A DNA stretch of 64,000 nucleotides from positions 134,740,951-134,804,950 of the forward strand of contig CM041292.1 in assembly GCA_023052935.1 (NCBI GenBank), in the 5' to 3' direction. A program made the position numbers and the translations under genes. This DNA comes from Piezodorus guildinii (taxonomy: Eukaryota; Arthropoda; Insecta; Hemiptera; Pentatomidae). Shown here piece after piece: positions 36,303 to 46,835 of this stretch; the stretch's first letter is position 1, and each line of letters starts with the position of its first letter. The notes under the pieces are model-generated. The model worked only from the letters and a program-made list of their open reading frames with translations. It was not told where the DNA came from and made no database searches.

Positions 36303-36560
36303 AAAGCCCTTTAGAGAAAGACATTTTGAAAATTGATAATTTGAGCACAGTCAGACTATTTCAATGAAGACAAAACTAACATGATAAAACTTCAAAGCCC
36401 ACTTTAATTTTACATCTACATAGCGGGTTTTTATCAAAATCGTTAGAGCCGTCATCGAGAAAATCGTCAAGTGCAAAACGTAAGTTAAAAGCGGAACTTT
36501 TCGTTAGTCGATTTAAATGAAAAAATATGTTTTTTATATTTGCACTTAATTTGAGATTTT
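36303..36560 (+). mobile_element. family B element, internal fragment
   Basis: Colinear with the 3' half of family B: 'CAGACTATTTCAATGAAGA', 'CCCACTTTAATTTTACATC', 'GGTTTTTATCAAAATCGTTAG' and 'CGAGAAAATCG'. No termini. Confidence 0.7.
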
Positions 36561-37184
36561 AGTTACGAATGTCTTTCTTCAAGGCTAATAAACACTTAGA
36601 CAATATTTACCGATTGCTACATAATAATTTTAGTGAAATACCTCTAAGTAAAGAAACTTTGAGATAAATTATTTTTTAAAAATTAGCCTCATTATGTCTC
36701 TTTATTGAATTTAAAATTATTAAGTTGATTAATTCAAATCAGGGAGACAATGGCAGAACTAGATCCTCCGGAGCACTGGACGATAAGATATAGCTTGGCC
36801 TTTTTAGTTAGTCTTATTTAGGTACTTATATTATGAAGAAACGAGTCTCACAAGAGATATCTAATTTGGAAGAAGAGGAGGGAAAAGATATGATGGAATA
36901 TGGGAAGAAAGTGTTTTAGGAGTTCTAAAATTTAATTCACAGTAAATATATCGTCAGTATCAATAGAATTTAGTAATTTTGAAATTAATATTAAAAATAT
37001 ATCTATTAAGTTTTCATGATATATTAATTTAAAAAATAAGAATAAAATACAACTGAGCTAAAAAAATCAGTTAACAATGGCTAAATGACCTTCAGACAGC
37101 AAAGTCAAATATGGGAAATCGATTAGTCATTAAGTTAGTAAGGAATTTGTCGGGAAAAGTAGAAAGCCCAATACTTTGGAGGGG

Positions 37185-37301
37185 TTCGATTTAAATGCAG
37201 AATTTGTTTGATTAACCCAATTATATACTGCTTCAGCCGGACTCAAACCTTTGACCTGAGAATTATTTAGTAGCGTAATGCTCTAGCTACTCTGATTATT
37301 T
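37185..37301 (-). mobile_element. tRNA-like SINE remnant, related to family E
   Basis: The minus strand gives a tRNA-like head: GTAGCTAGAGCATTACGCTAC, then CAGGTCAAAGGTTTGAGTCC with the B box at 37239-37249 (plus coordinates), then a short body. It shares the pattern GGTCA..GGTT.G..TCC.GGCT with family E but diverges downstream. Confidence 0.55.
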
Positions 37302-37598
37302 AATTGTTAAAAAGCACAATTTAAACAAAATAATACAACATAAAATATAGACTTAATAAATAATACCATTAAAATAATCATCCAGTTCGGGAACTATGTC
37401 CTATAATTTATTCTAGAAGTCATAGACACTAGTAGTATAAGAACGCAAGACGATCACAGCCTATAGGTCCTCAGGCCAGCCATATATCTGATTGGAAGGG
37501 AACGATCAGAATCCTTGAATCTGGGATCGTGTTCCAATCCGATGTAACTCCCAACTACTATCACAACTATGTTCCAGGTCAATAACCTCAGCACAAAG

Positions 37599-37692
37599 GA
37601 ATAAAAAAAACTATTCAATTACAAATTATAGTTTCGATAAAAAAAAAGTTTCGAATAAAAAAAACTATTCAATTACAAATTATAGTTTCGAT
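37599..37692. repeat. 40-bp direct duplication
   Basis: The same 40 bases (from GAATAAAAAAAACTATTC to AGTTTCGAT) occur at 37599-37638 and 37653-37692, separated by 14 bases. Confidence 0.9.
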
Positions 37693-38816
37693 TATTATAA
37701 AAATGAAATGAGGTAAGTTCGTAAACAAAAATGGTCCATGGTAAAACAACAACGAGTCCACACAACTTCTTCAGGAGAAATTTAGATAAGAACCGAGAAT
37801 TAAAAAAATAAATAAATAAATAAAATAAAACGGAGGTGTGAGGTATAATAAATACTCCTTGTATTAATAACCAATGAATAAATAAATGACATCAATAAAT
37901 TAAGAATGTCATGTCCTTCAGAAAGGTCTAAAGATTGGTTCATATCATCGAAAATATATTTTTTCTTTGTATGCTATTGAAGGTTTTGCAAAGGCTCTTC
38001 AATTTCAAACAAGATTTCTCGATAGATATTAATATCGTAAAACATTAAAATAACGAGTAGCATAAAAGATAAAAACAGTAGTACCGTATTAATTCAATAA
38101 TATGTTAATAATCAATTATTTGATTGTCCGGAAAATAATAGTAGGATTTTGAACTTTCCGCTATATAAAAATCTGGTGCGGGCTTTCACTTACCTCCGTA
38201 TTTAAAATCGATAAAAGAATATTCAAATACAGTTAGAGATAAAAATGAGTGAAACCATTAAAGAAATAATTAAATTAAATTTCTATAGAAACATGTGTTT
38301 TATTAAAAAATATATTATATTATTATCTAAAATAAACAGTTAGTTTTATCGGCTTTTCATCACACCTTTTTAACAATTACAAGCTTGTGTATAAGAAAAT
38401 ACTTTTTCTAAAATCTTAAGATTTCCAACGGTATATTATACATCTATATTACTGTTTTTATGTTCAAAAAACAAAAAATTACATTAAAAAATATTGTTTC
38501 AGTTTTCTCCTTTAGTCATTTATCGGATACGTTACATCGTCTCTCAGATTTTTGCTTTTTTCAGTAGGAATTCGCTTGAATTCAGTCTGGAGAACATCAC
38601 TAGACCTCAGGAATACTACGGCAGTGAATATTGGAGAAATTTCGGTAAGCAAAGTTATAATTTACTTTGTACAATCACGAAAAAGTGAAAGGAGGGTCAC
38701 TGATCAGCTGATTGCCGCTAGCTCGGCAAGCTCGGGCTTGCTTTTCGTTAACTTATCTTTCTTTTATCTTTAATTCTTATCTCATTATTTATTTATTATT
38801 ATTATTTTCTTAATCA

Positions 38817-40133
38817 ATGAGATATTTCCATCAAGTCATGTCCTCAAAGTCTGCAAGTAAAAGATCTAGATCTGCAGGTTCTAACTCGTCTCCTACAAAA
38901 CAGAGACCCCGTCGTGAACAAAATAAAAAAATAATTCCACCAGCGACCGCGTCAGCTACCTCATTAGGATCTGAACCACAGCCCAGCACATCATCACAAG
39001 GAATAACTGATGAATCCCCGTTTTTTACACCGAATCCATTTGAGATCCTCCAAAATGAAAAAGAAACCATGGAATCTTCTCCTATACCCAGGGAACCACT
39101 ACCTCCACCAATATTTGTTAAAAATATTAAAAATTTTAAACTGATGTGTGCGCATTTAAACAAAGTAACTGATCCTAATAGTTATTATTGTATAAGTAGA
39201 ACCAATGATACTAAAATATCTCCGACTACTGCTGAAACCTACAGAAAGATTGTAAAATATCTGACTGAGACCAAAGCTGACTTTCATACTTATCAGCTGC
39301 GCCAGGAGAGAGCATTAAGGGTCGTAATCAGAAACCTACATTCCTCAACACCCGTTGAAGCTATCAAAGAAGAACTGACAGAATTAGGATTCCAAGTGAG
39401 GCAAGTCACCAACGTTCTAAAAGATAAAAGTCCACTGCCTCTATTCTTCGTGGACTTAGAACCATCAGCAGGAGTCGAAAATATCTATGACCTCAGTAGA
39501 CTGTACTATACCCGTGTAAAAGTTGAAAAACCGTACACAAAGAAGGAAATAGTTCAGTGTCATAACTGTCAAGCATATGGTCATACCAAAAGTTATTGCC
39601 ATCACGTACCGCGCTGTGTGAAATGCGGTGAACAGCATAAATCAGAAGAATGTACAAGAACAAGATCAACACCCGCTGTATGTGCCCTGTGCCTCAAGGA
39701 CCACCCGGCTAACTACAAGGGATGCGAAATCTACAAGAAACTCAGAACCAGATACCAAAAACCTCAGGATCCGAATGAAACAGCTATACCAATCAGAAGC
39801 AGAAGAGAACCATCTAAACTTGTAAATTCTAATGTGTCATTTGCCCACTTGCTTGGAGGTGGAAACCAGAATCATGAAGTCGAGGCACTGCCGGAACAAC
39901 TTTTTCCTCAACTTTCTCAATCTATTGTACAACAATCTATCCCTCAAAGTTTACCTAATCTTCAAAAAACTCCTCAACATCAAATTTCTCATATCCCTCC
40001 ACCATCAAACGTCACAGATCTTACCAGTCTAATGACATCCTTCATCTCCGAAATCAAATCTCTTGTTATGCCGCTTATATCACTCCTTACAAATCTAGTA
40101 TCCAATCTAATCCCTGCCTTGAAAAATCCTTAA
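38817..40133 (+). CDS. Jockey LINE ORF1 protein (nucleic-acid-binding, three zinc knuckles)
   Basis: A 438-residue retrotransposon Gag-like protein, which in this clade binds element RNA and forms particles that accompany ORF2p to the target. The N-terminal 100 residues are Ser/Pro-rich and basic, likely disordered. Residues about 155-245 match the segment that precedes the knuckles in Jockey ORF1 (the PRE_C2HC-type domain: FHTYQLRQERALRVVIRNL ... GFQVRQVTNV). Three cysteine-histidine knuckles follow at 248-303: C-x2-C-x4-H-x4-C, C-x2-C-x3-H-x4-C and C-x2-C-x3-H-x6-C. The C-terminus is Gln/Pro/Ser-rich and ends in a hydrophobic stretch (LVMPLISLLTNLVSNLIPAL). The ATG at 38817 is the first in frame; a second Met at residue 8 is an alternative start. 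The stop TAA abuts the ATG of ORF2. Confidence 0.93.
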   Translation: MRYFHQVMSSKSASKRSRSAGSNSSPTKQRPRREQNKKIIPPATASATSLGSEPQPSTSSQGITDESPFFTPNPFEILQNEKETMESSPIPREPLPPPIFVKNIKNFKLMCAHLNKVTDPNSYYCISRTNDTKISPTTAETYRKIVKYLTETKADFHTYQLRQERALRVVIRNLHSSTPVEAIKEELTELGFQVRQVTNVLKDKSPLPLFFVDLEPSAGVENIYDLSRLYYTRVKVEKPYTKKEIVQCHNCQAYGHTKSYCHHVPRCVKCGEQHKSEECTRTRSTPAVCALCLKDHPANYKGCEIYKKLRTRYQKPQDPNETAIPIRSRREPSKLVNSNVSFAHLLGGGNQNHEVEALPEQLFPQLSQSIVQQSIPQSLPNLQKTPQHQISHIPPPSNVTDLTSLMTSFISEIKSLVMPLISLLTNLVSNLIPALKNP

Positions 40134-42818
40134 ATGAATTCACCTAACTCCTTATCCATTCTGCTTTGGAATGCGAATGGTGTTAGAAATCATACTGACG
40201 AACTGACAGCGTTGTTGAAAGACAAAACAATCGATGTTGCACTTATAACTGAAACAAGACTAACGACTAAACAGTACTTCAAAATACCGCAATACATGAC
40301 ATACCGTACTGACCACCCAGACGGCAAAGCCCATGCCGGTTCTGCTATCATTGTCCATCAATCCCTCTCTCATCATTTACTCCCACTTCCCACCTCTGAT
40401 TTCCTACAAGCCACAGCCGTAGTAATCAAGACTTTTTCCTTTCCGGTAACCCTCACATCTGCATACTGCCCTCCTAAACATTCCATTTCCAATTCCGAAT
40501 TTGTATCCTTCCTGGATTCCTTAGGAAATCGTTTCATTCTGAGTGCAGACTTAAACGCCAAGCATCAGCAGTGGGGTTCCAGAACCACGAATTCTCGGGG
40601 ACGAAATTTGCTGTCTGCACTCAACTCCCGAAATTTTAATATCCTGCCTCCTGACTCCCCTACCTACTGGCCAACCGATCCTAACCGCAATCCTGACATC
40701 CTCGACTTCTTTATCCACAGCGGGTTAGGCTCCCTCAACTTGTCTGTAACTCGCCTTGATGAACTATCCTCAGACCACAGTCCACTGATCCTAAAAGTAT
40801 CTCTCACTCCAATTCCAAAACCCATTCCACCATCATTCATCCGAGGCCCTGTCAACTGGAACCTTTTCCGCCAAATCCTGACCGATAATATTGACCTCAG
40901 AGTAACCCTCAAAACCCCAGATGACCTAGATAATTCCGTCTATTCCTTTACCACCGCCATCCAACAAGCTGTCTGGACTGCCTCCTCTCCTAAACACCCC
41001 AATATAAATCCTCACCAAAATCATTTTCCACAACATATTATAGACCTCATCCATACCAAACGCCGAGCAAGATCATTATGGCAGCGCACCCGACACCCAA
41101 CAGATCGCCGCTCCTATAACTTCTATTGTAGACAATTGAAGAGGGAGTTGGCGACCTTCCGTTCCCAGTCCTTTAATTCCTACCTCTCCTCTCTATCAGC
41201 TCGTGATAATTCCCTGTGGAATGTCACGAAAAAGATCCTAAAATACCATCAAGTTTCCCATCCTCTCCGACGTGGTGATGACTCCTGGGCTGCGTCTGAT
41301 GAAGATAAAGCCGAGGAATTCGCCACACACCTCTCCAAAGTTTTCACTCCTCACCCGGAATCCCAAGCCAATCACACCGCAACAGTGCAAGACTTTCTTT
41401 TGTCACCGATTCCACTTTCCCTACCTCCTAAAGCTATTAATCCCTCTGAGGTCAAATATCTTCTCCAAAAACTTACCCTCCGTAAATCTCCTGGACACGA
41501 TCTCCTTACTCCCCAGATCCTCCGACAACTTCCGCAGAAAGCTATTATATTCCTTACTTATATTTACAACTGCATCCTACGCACCACCTATTTTCCTCTG
41601 TTATGGAAACATTCCACTATCATTCTTTTTCTAAAACCAGGCAAACCTTCCAACAACACTTCATCCTACAGGCCTATTAGTCTACTCCCCATCCTCTCAA
41701 AAATCTTCGAAAGGCTTCTTCTTAAACGTATCCTACCCATATTAGAATCTCAAAATCTTCCTTCCCATCAGTTTGGATTCCGTCCTCACCATTCCACAGT
41801 TCAACAGGGGCTCCGAGTTGTAGATCATATTTCCTCAGCTCTTGAATGCAAAGAGTATTGTTCTGGTGCGTTTCTGGACATTGCGCAAGCTTTTGACCGG
41901 GTATGGCACACTGGATTACTCTTCAAGCTGAAAACCCATTTACCCCAGTCTCTATACCTCATTCTCCGATCCTATCTCTCAAACCGTTCCTTCCGCGTTC
42001 GCTGTGGTGTAGAATTTTCTAACCTTTATCCCGTTGAGGCCGGTGTTCCTCAAGGCAGCGTCTTGGGACCCGTCCTCTACATCCTTTACACTGCTGATAT
42101 TCCTACACATCCTGATACCTTTCTGGCAACTTTTGCAGACGACACCGCCGTCCTATCATCCAGTTCCAATCCTGAAACAGCATCCTTAAACCTGCAAAGA
42201 CACCTTTCTCTTATCGAAGACTGGTGTAGTGCTTGGCGCATAAAGGTGAACGAAGCCAAATGCAAACACGTAACCTTCACTCTTCGACGAAACTCCTGTC
42301 CGCCAGTTTACTTCAATTCCATTCCGATTCCTCCTTCAGATACAGTCCGGTATCTTGGCTTACTGTTAGACAAAAGATTGACTTGGAACCCACATACAAG
42401 ACTTAAAAGACAAGAACTCAACCGACGATTCGGACAGTTATACCGACTACTCAACAGAAAATCTGAACTTACAGTTGACAACAAATTATTAATCTACAGG
42501 ACAATACTGAAGCCCATCTGGACCTACGGACTTGAACTGTGGGGGACAGCTAAACGTACTAACATCAAACGCATTCAATCCTTTCAATCCAAAGTCCTCC
42601 GTACAATAGTAAATGCTCCTTATTATGTTTCCAACTATACCTTGCACCACGACCTTAATGTTCCTTTTATTTCAGACCTGATTCCATCCAAATTTTCCAA
42701 ATTCCACCAGAATCTCATTCATCATCCTAATCCTCTAGCTCAATCCCTATCCAGCTCCACTCATCCTTACAACCCACCTAGAAGGTTGAAACGGCAGTGG
42801 CCTCGTGACCTCTTGTAA
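40134..42818 (+). CDS. Jockey LINE ORF2 polyprotein (endonuclease and reverse transcriptase)
   Basis: An 894-residue protein that nicks target DNA and copies the element RNA there. Apurinic-type endonuclease at residues 1-225: LLWNANGVRNH near 10, then ETRLT, SADLNAKHQQWGS, and SSDHSPLIL with the catalytic D-H at about 213-214. RT at about 485-760: SYRPISLLPILSKIFERLL near 510, FLDIAQAFDRVWH near 582 (first Asp), GVPQGSVLGPVLY, and FADDTAVL with Asp at 669-670. The C-terminal thumb region includes RYLGLLLDKRLTWNPHTRLK and WTYGLELWG. There is no RNase H domain, as expected for the Jockey clade. It is uninterrupted, with all catalytic residues present. The start ATG follows the ORF1 stop with no gap (TAAATG), so translation probably depends on termination-reinitiation. 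Confidence 0.95.
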   Translation: MNSPNSLSILLWNANGVRNHTDELTALLKDKTIDVALITETRLTTKQYFKIPQYMTYRTDHPDGKAHAGSAIIVHQSLSHHLLPLPTSDFLQATAVVIKTFSFPVTLTSAYCPPKHSISNSEFVSFLDSLGNRFILSADLNAKHQQWGSRTTNSRGRNLLSALNSRNFNILPPDSPTYWPTDPNRNPDILDFFIHSGLGSLNLSVTRLDELSSDHSPLILKVSLTPIPKPIPPSFIRGPVNWNLFRQILTDNIDLRVTLKTPDDLDNSVYSFTTAIQQAVWTASSPKHPNINPHQNHFPQHIIDLIHTKRRARSLWQRTRHPTDRRSYNFYCRQLKRELATFRSQSFNSYLSSLSARDNSLWNVTKKILKYHQVSHPLRRGDDSWAASDEDKAEEFATHLSKVFTPHPESQANHTATVQDFLLSPIPLSLPPKAINPSEVKYLLQKLTLRKSPGHDLLTPQILRQLPQKAIIFLTYIYNCILRTTYFPLLWKHSTIILFLKPGKPSNNTSSYRPISLLPILSKIFERLLLKRILPILESQNLPSHQFGFRPHHSTVQQGLRVVDHISSALECKEYCSGAFLDIAQAFDRVWHTGLLFKLKTHLPQSLYLILRSYLSNRSFRVRCGVEFSNLYPVEAGVPQGSVLGPVLYILYTADIPTHPDTFLATFADDTAVLSSSSNPETASLNLQRHLSLIEDWCSAWRIKVNEAKCKHVTFTLRRNSCPPVYFNSIPIPPSDTVRYLGLLLDKRLTWNPHTRLKRQELNRRFGQLYRLLNRKSELTVDNKLLIYRTILKPIWTYGLELWGTAKRTNIKRIQSFQSKVLRTIVNAPYYVSNYTLHHDLNVPFISDLIPSKFSKFHQNLIHHPNPLAQSLSSSTHPYNPPRRLKRQWPRDLL

Positions 42819-43088
42819 CATGTATATTGGAGTTCTAGCATTGGCTAGATTCTCCACTCACGTGCTGTATGCTTGTGAATTGTATATAGGTATGAGTGAC
42901 TATTGTATATATTTTTATTGATTTTATTTTGTATATATGTATATTTTATTATTATTATTATATAAATTTATTGTTTTGTATATATCGTGTGAATGTAGTA
43001 TGAATGTTGTACGTTATCACTATTAAAAATGTCCTGAATTGGACAGATTGTAATATTGCTCGATAAATACAAAAAAAAAAAAAAAAAA
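42819..43088 (+). other. 3' UTR and poly(A) tail of the Jockey LINE
   Basis: AT-rich, with a TTATTATTATTAT run near 42948-42961 and the last unique bases CGATAAATAC before the A-tract. No canonical AATAAA lies just before the tail; ATAAAT is the nearest match. Confidence 0.85.
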
Positions 43089-44068
43089 GTCATTTATCGA
43101 ATTTGCTCACATTGCATATTTCGTTGTTAATTATCTAGGCTAACAAGATAATATAGTTATTTTTAGAAAATCTACAGAATTGAAGTTACTTTAGAGGAAG
43201 AAAATTTAAAATATCGGCATTTAATTCCTGACAGACTATTTCAATCAGAATAAAACCTACATCATATTAAAGCCTATTAAATTTTACATGGATATAGGGG
43301 GTTTAATTAAAATCGTTAGAGCCTTTTTTATGGGAGAATAGTAAAAAGCTGCAAACGCATGGTAAAAAGTAGATCTTCCGGTTAGCTGTTTTTGATGAAA
43401 AAACGTATGCAACATCACGGGCATATAGTTGTCTTAAATATGAAATTTCAGTTTCATAGGACTTTTCGTTTTCGCCCGGGAATTAAACTCCCCCCTTTCC
43501 CCCCACCACACACACACACATACATACATACACACACACAGACCTTTTTGCGGGACTTAGTCATTTGGACTCGGGAGACTCTAAAACGTGTATTTCCGTC
43601 GAAAACTGGAATTCGAAAATTTTCACTGTCGCAATACTTTCCCTTACTATACATTTCATATATAGGTAAGTGAAAGCAAAAACAGTTTACGTTTATAGGA
43701 TTATTCATTTGTATGAATATCAACACGTTTAACCCTCTGGCGTTAAGAAGTTTGTACTACACTTCTCGGCCAAAACAAAAACGACACCGAATTTGGACAA
43801 TCGGATAGGGCCCCTTTTGATGCAACTAAAAATTCTTTGGACGTTTATTAATAGAACGGATAGACCGTATATTAAGGTAGGCTTTAGCATTTACGACATC
43901 ACGCTAGACCTCATGGACGGAGCACTAACCATAAACGTCAATCAATCAGGAAACTGGAGGCAATTACGAAAAATGAAAACGACGACACGACACGTGTACG
44001 TCTAACATTCCCCATAGGTCTAAACAGTAAATATTTTGAATATATTAACATAATATTATTGTTTATTG

Positions 44069-44354
44069 TCTTAACGTCACTTTATGCTACTATGACTAAT
44101 CGGACGATCCTACAGTGGGTAGTACTGGGCAAGACCTAAATTTTGCCAATCCACGTTTTATTAGGATAGGGGTCTTTAACGAGTACCTGACATCGTACAG
44201 GCTGGGGACCACCTTTTTTACGCCCTCTCCGAAGGACGGCATAACTAAGGATTTTTTGCACCCATTAAAAAATCCTAGGGCAACCTGAAGGTTTGAACCC
44301 ACAACCTTTGCTATAGAAAGCTGTTAGGCTAGCTACTAAGCCAGAGGTGACCCC
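44069..44354 (-). mobile_element. SINE family A, copy 4
   Basis: Minus orientation. The sense B box GGTTCAAACC is seen as its complement at 44290-44299. The whole body is present: 'CTAATCGGACGAT', 'TTTAACGAGTACCTGACAT' and 'GGCATAACTAAGGATTTTTT' on the plus strand. The AAAC tail is reduced to TTATTGTTTATTG. The minus frame overlapping it is fortuitous. Confidence 0.88.
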
Positions 44355-44478
44355 ACATAATATAATTTACCATATAATAAGAGAAAGAATTAAATGTCAA
44401 GTATGGTTAAATGATGGACTAAACAGCTAGCATCATAGAGAAACATTCATAAGGTTTAAACCTCAAATGCTAAATAAC

Positions 44479-45670
44479 ATATGGGCCATTCTCAACGAAA
44501 CGTACAAACACTGTCCAAATAATTTCCCTCGTCCTGAAACTGGTTATTTTCCAACTTTGTTTTATTTTCTAGTAGACATTTTTCTGCTCTACTTGGTACA
44601 GATTCATAAGTTCAAATCAATGAATTATTCCTGTATGAAAATTCTGAATAAACGTCCGAAAAATCATTGGCTCACCCTGTCCAAATCAGACTTTGCCAAC
44701 TTCAACGTGGTACCCAGTCAAGTTGCTGGAAACATATTACTGGTTTGGTCCATTGCGTTCATACATACACTCTATAGTTTCAGAATACAGAATGGCAGGT
44801 TTAGAAAACGGTTATATCCGTTTCAAATAAATAAAACTGAAATGTCCAAGGGATTGTGCGTCATTGGCTCACCTAAACGGTTTTCGGCGCCGTGATCTTC
44901 CTTCAAGCCATAAAAAGGCGGGAAAAGGCTTGCAAAAGCCATTATACCTTCGGCAAGCCGACCAAGAGGTTTATAACCGCCTTCTGTATCGTTAACGGTG
45001 GCAGGGAGGGAAGACGTACGCTAGTGAGTGAGAGTATTTTTATTGGCCGTCATTTGACGCACCCACTCTACCTCTGATAGTTATTTTTAATTGTTTAATT
45101 TTATATTTTTCCGTTATAGGGTTGAGCTTACTGAGTAGATTGATGAACTTTATTTTGATACTTCGTTTGGAGAAAAAATTTTGGAAAACCTTCGATTCGT
45201 CATTGACGCACCAGTCATTAGCGCACCCCACATAAGGTGGGCCAATGATGAAACGGTTGTTTGTTTGTTTTCCTTTGAACCTACTGTTCTGGTATGAAGA
45301 AATATTCTGGTTCACACTTTATCGTACTCAATAGGGTGCTGATCGTATATAGAAGCGATTTTTTAAAAATATTTAACAGATGAAAGAGGCGAGGACTATT
45401 TCAACCCTTTTAGACGTTCAAAAACCTTCGGGAGATTATTACAAAAATCGTTGGCTCACCGATTCATCATTGGTCCACTACTAGATCGTCATTAGCTCAC
45501 TTTCTGATTTATGGAATAATCTGTAGGTTTAATTAATTAATTAATAATTTTGTTAATTACACTGAATCAAGCTCTGCTGAGTGCTACATCAGATCAGATT
45601 TCATATTCAACTTTTGAAATTTTCAAGAAAGACGCACCCGATGGTACGTTTTGCTGAGAATGGCCCATAT
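44479..45670. mobile_element. 1.19-kb DNA transposon with 27-bp terminal inverted repeats
   Basis: Left end 44479-44505 (ATATGGGCCATTCTCAACG and onward) pairs with right end 45644-45670, read inverted as ATATGGGCCATTCTCAGCA, with two mismatches in 27 bases. The interior has a 142-codon plus frame (44467-44895) and a 61-codon one, neither resembling a transposase, so I treat the element as non-autonomous. Eight copies of a motif TCATTGGCTCACC or close variants are spread through it. The superfamily cannot be told from the TIRs; the flanking ATAT palindrome hides the target-site duplication. Confidence 0.7.
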
Positions 45671-45671
45671 C

Positions 45672-46835
45672 ATTAAAAAATCTGATGCACGAAACAAACG
45701 ATTTTCACTAACCTACGTTTTTAAAATCAATTTAAGAACATTCAAAGAAAAGTCAGATAGTAAAAAAAATGAAGAATTACATTATTCATCTTTCGATAGA
45801 AAGATGTGTTTCATTGAATAATCTACTTCATTAATATCCACAAGAATCACTTAGTTTTTATCCGATTTTTTATCACCATACATTGTCTCATATAACTTTG
45901 TGTATAATATAATAATTTTTATATTCTATAATAATCTGTACCTTTCCAACGGTATTTAATATACAATATAATATATTTTACAACTGTTCTTATATTAAAA
46001 AAATATAATATTTTTCTAATTTTTTCTTTGCTTGGTTATAAATAAATTTTTATATAAAATTTATAACATAACAAAATGTTAGTTATATTAATACAAAATT
46101 TATATATCCATATAATTATTTTTTCAAGTTATTTTAACCTTTATTTTAGGAAGGCTTTTGCCCGAATCAGATGTTTTAAATTTATTATAATTTTTTTGGA
46201 ATTAATTTCTATCTATGCAATAATAATATAATAGCATATAAAAAAATAAATAAATAAAAAGGAGAAATTTGAGATTTTTAATTTTTTTATAATAATGAGA
46301 CGAAAATGCGTTTTAACATTTATATTTGAAAAAACATTTATATAAAATGCGTTCAACTTGTAAATTTTTTTTGCCAGATTTTTTTGTTTATATATATGCT
46401 TATAAGATGATAAGGTTAATTTTTCCGAATCTACAAAAATTAAAGGTACTTAATGAGCTAGAAAACTTAACATAGGGAGGTAGATAACTTCCAAGCGATT
46501 CCAATCAGAATTAAATCTAAATCATATTAAATCCAGTTAAATTTTACATCGATTTAGGGAGCTTAATCATAATCTCTAAAGCAGTTTTTGAGAAAATCAA
46601 AAAAAGGAGTAAAATGCAGAGCATAAAGTTGCTATAACATCTCAGGTATATACGCTCCTAAAATAGGAAATCTCAGTTTTGAACAACTTATCGTTATGGA
46701 ACTAGACTGACCACATACACACACAGACCTCTTGCGGGCCTTTTTATAACCTAAAATGAGTAATTCCGATGAAAACTCGAATTCGAAAATTTTCATGATC
46801 ACAATACTTCCCCTTCTTATATATGCTAGTGAGAT
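45672..46835 (+). mobile_element. family B element, longest and most diverged copy
   Basis: Starts in AATCTGATGCACGAAACAAACG then TTTTCACTAACC, and ends TATATGCTAGTGAGATT, so both ends show matching changes (ACTAAC against TAGTGAG). About 1.16 kb, with AT-rich expansions in the middle. Internal blocks 'TTTAGGGAGCTTAATCATAA' and 'TTCGAAAATTTTCATGATC' confirm the family. It abuts the right TIR of the DNA transposon. Confidence 0.8.

Larger units (their letters stand above)
38526..43088 (+). mobile_element. complete Jockey-clade LINE, 4.56 kb, 11-bp TSD
   Basis: The ends are set by the duplicated target GTCATTTATCG at 38515-38525 and 43089-43099, and a terminal poly(A) of about 17 at 43072-43088. 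The 5' UTR is about 290 bp (38526-38816), followed by ORF1, ORF2 and a 270-bp 3' UTR. Both ORFs are intact. Jockey-type elements carry an internal promoter in the 5' UTR; I do not see a diagnostic motif here. Full length, intact frames, perfect TSD and poly(A) point to a recent insertion that may still be competent. Confidence 0.95.
38170..43676 (+). mobile_element. family B element split by a LINE insertion
   Basis: The left part, 38170-38525, begins TCTGGTGCGGGC then TTTCACTTACCTCC, with an 8-base deletion of the cap. The right part, 43089-43676, resumes in the correct register and ends GGTAAGTGAAAG. Together they make about 944 bp, close to other full copies. The interrupted site proves the order of events: family B was there first, then the Jockey LINE. 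Confidence 0.92.

Noticed and set aside
44490..44505. GAAACGTAC in the TIR of the 1.2-kb element as a hammerhead motif
   Set aside because: No CTGATGA partner and no stem II; part of a terminal inverted repeat.
44467..45077. 142- and 61-codon plus frames inside the TIR element as a transposase
   Set aside because: The first frame begins outside the left TIR and shows no catalytic Asp/Glu pattern, and the repeated TCATTGGCTCACC motif overlaps it. Treated as non-coding.
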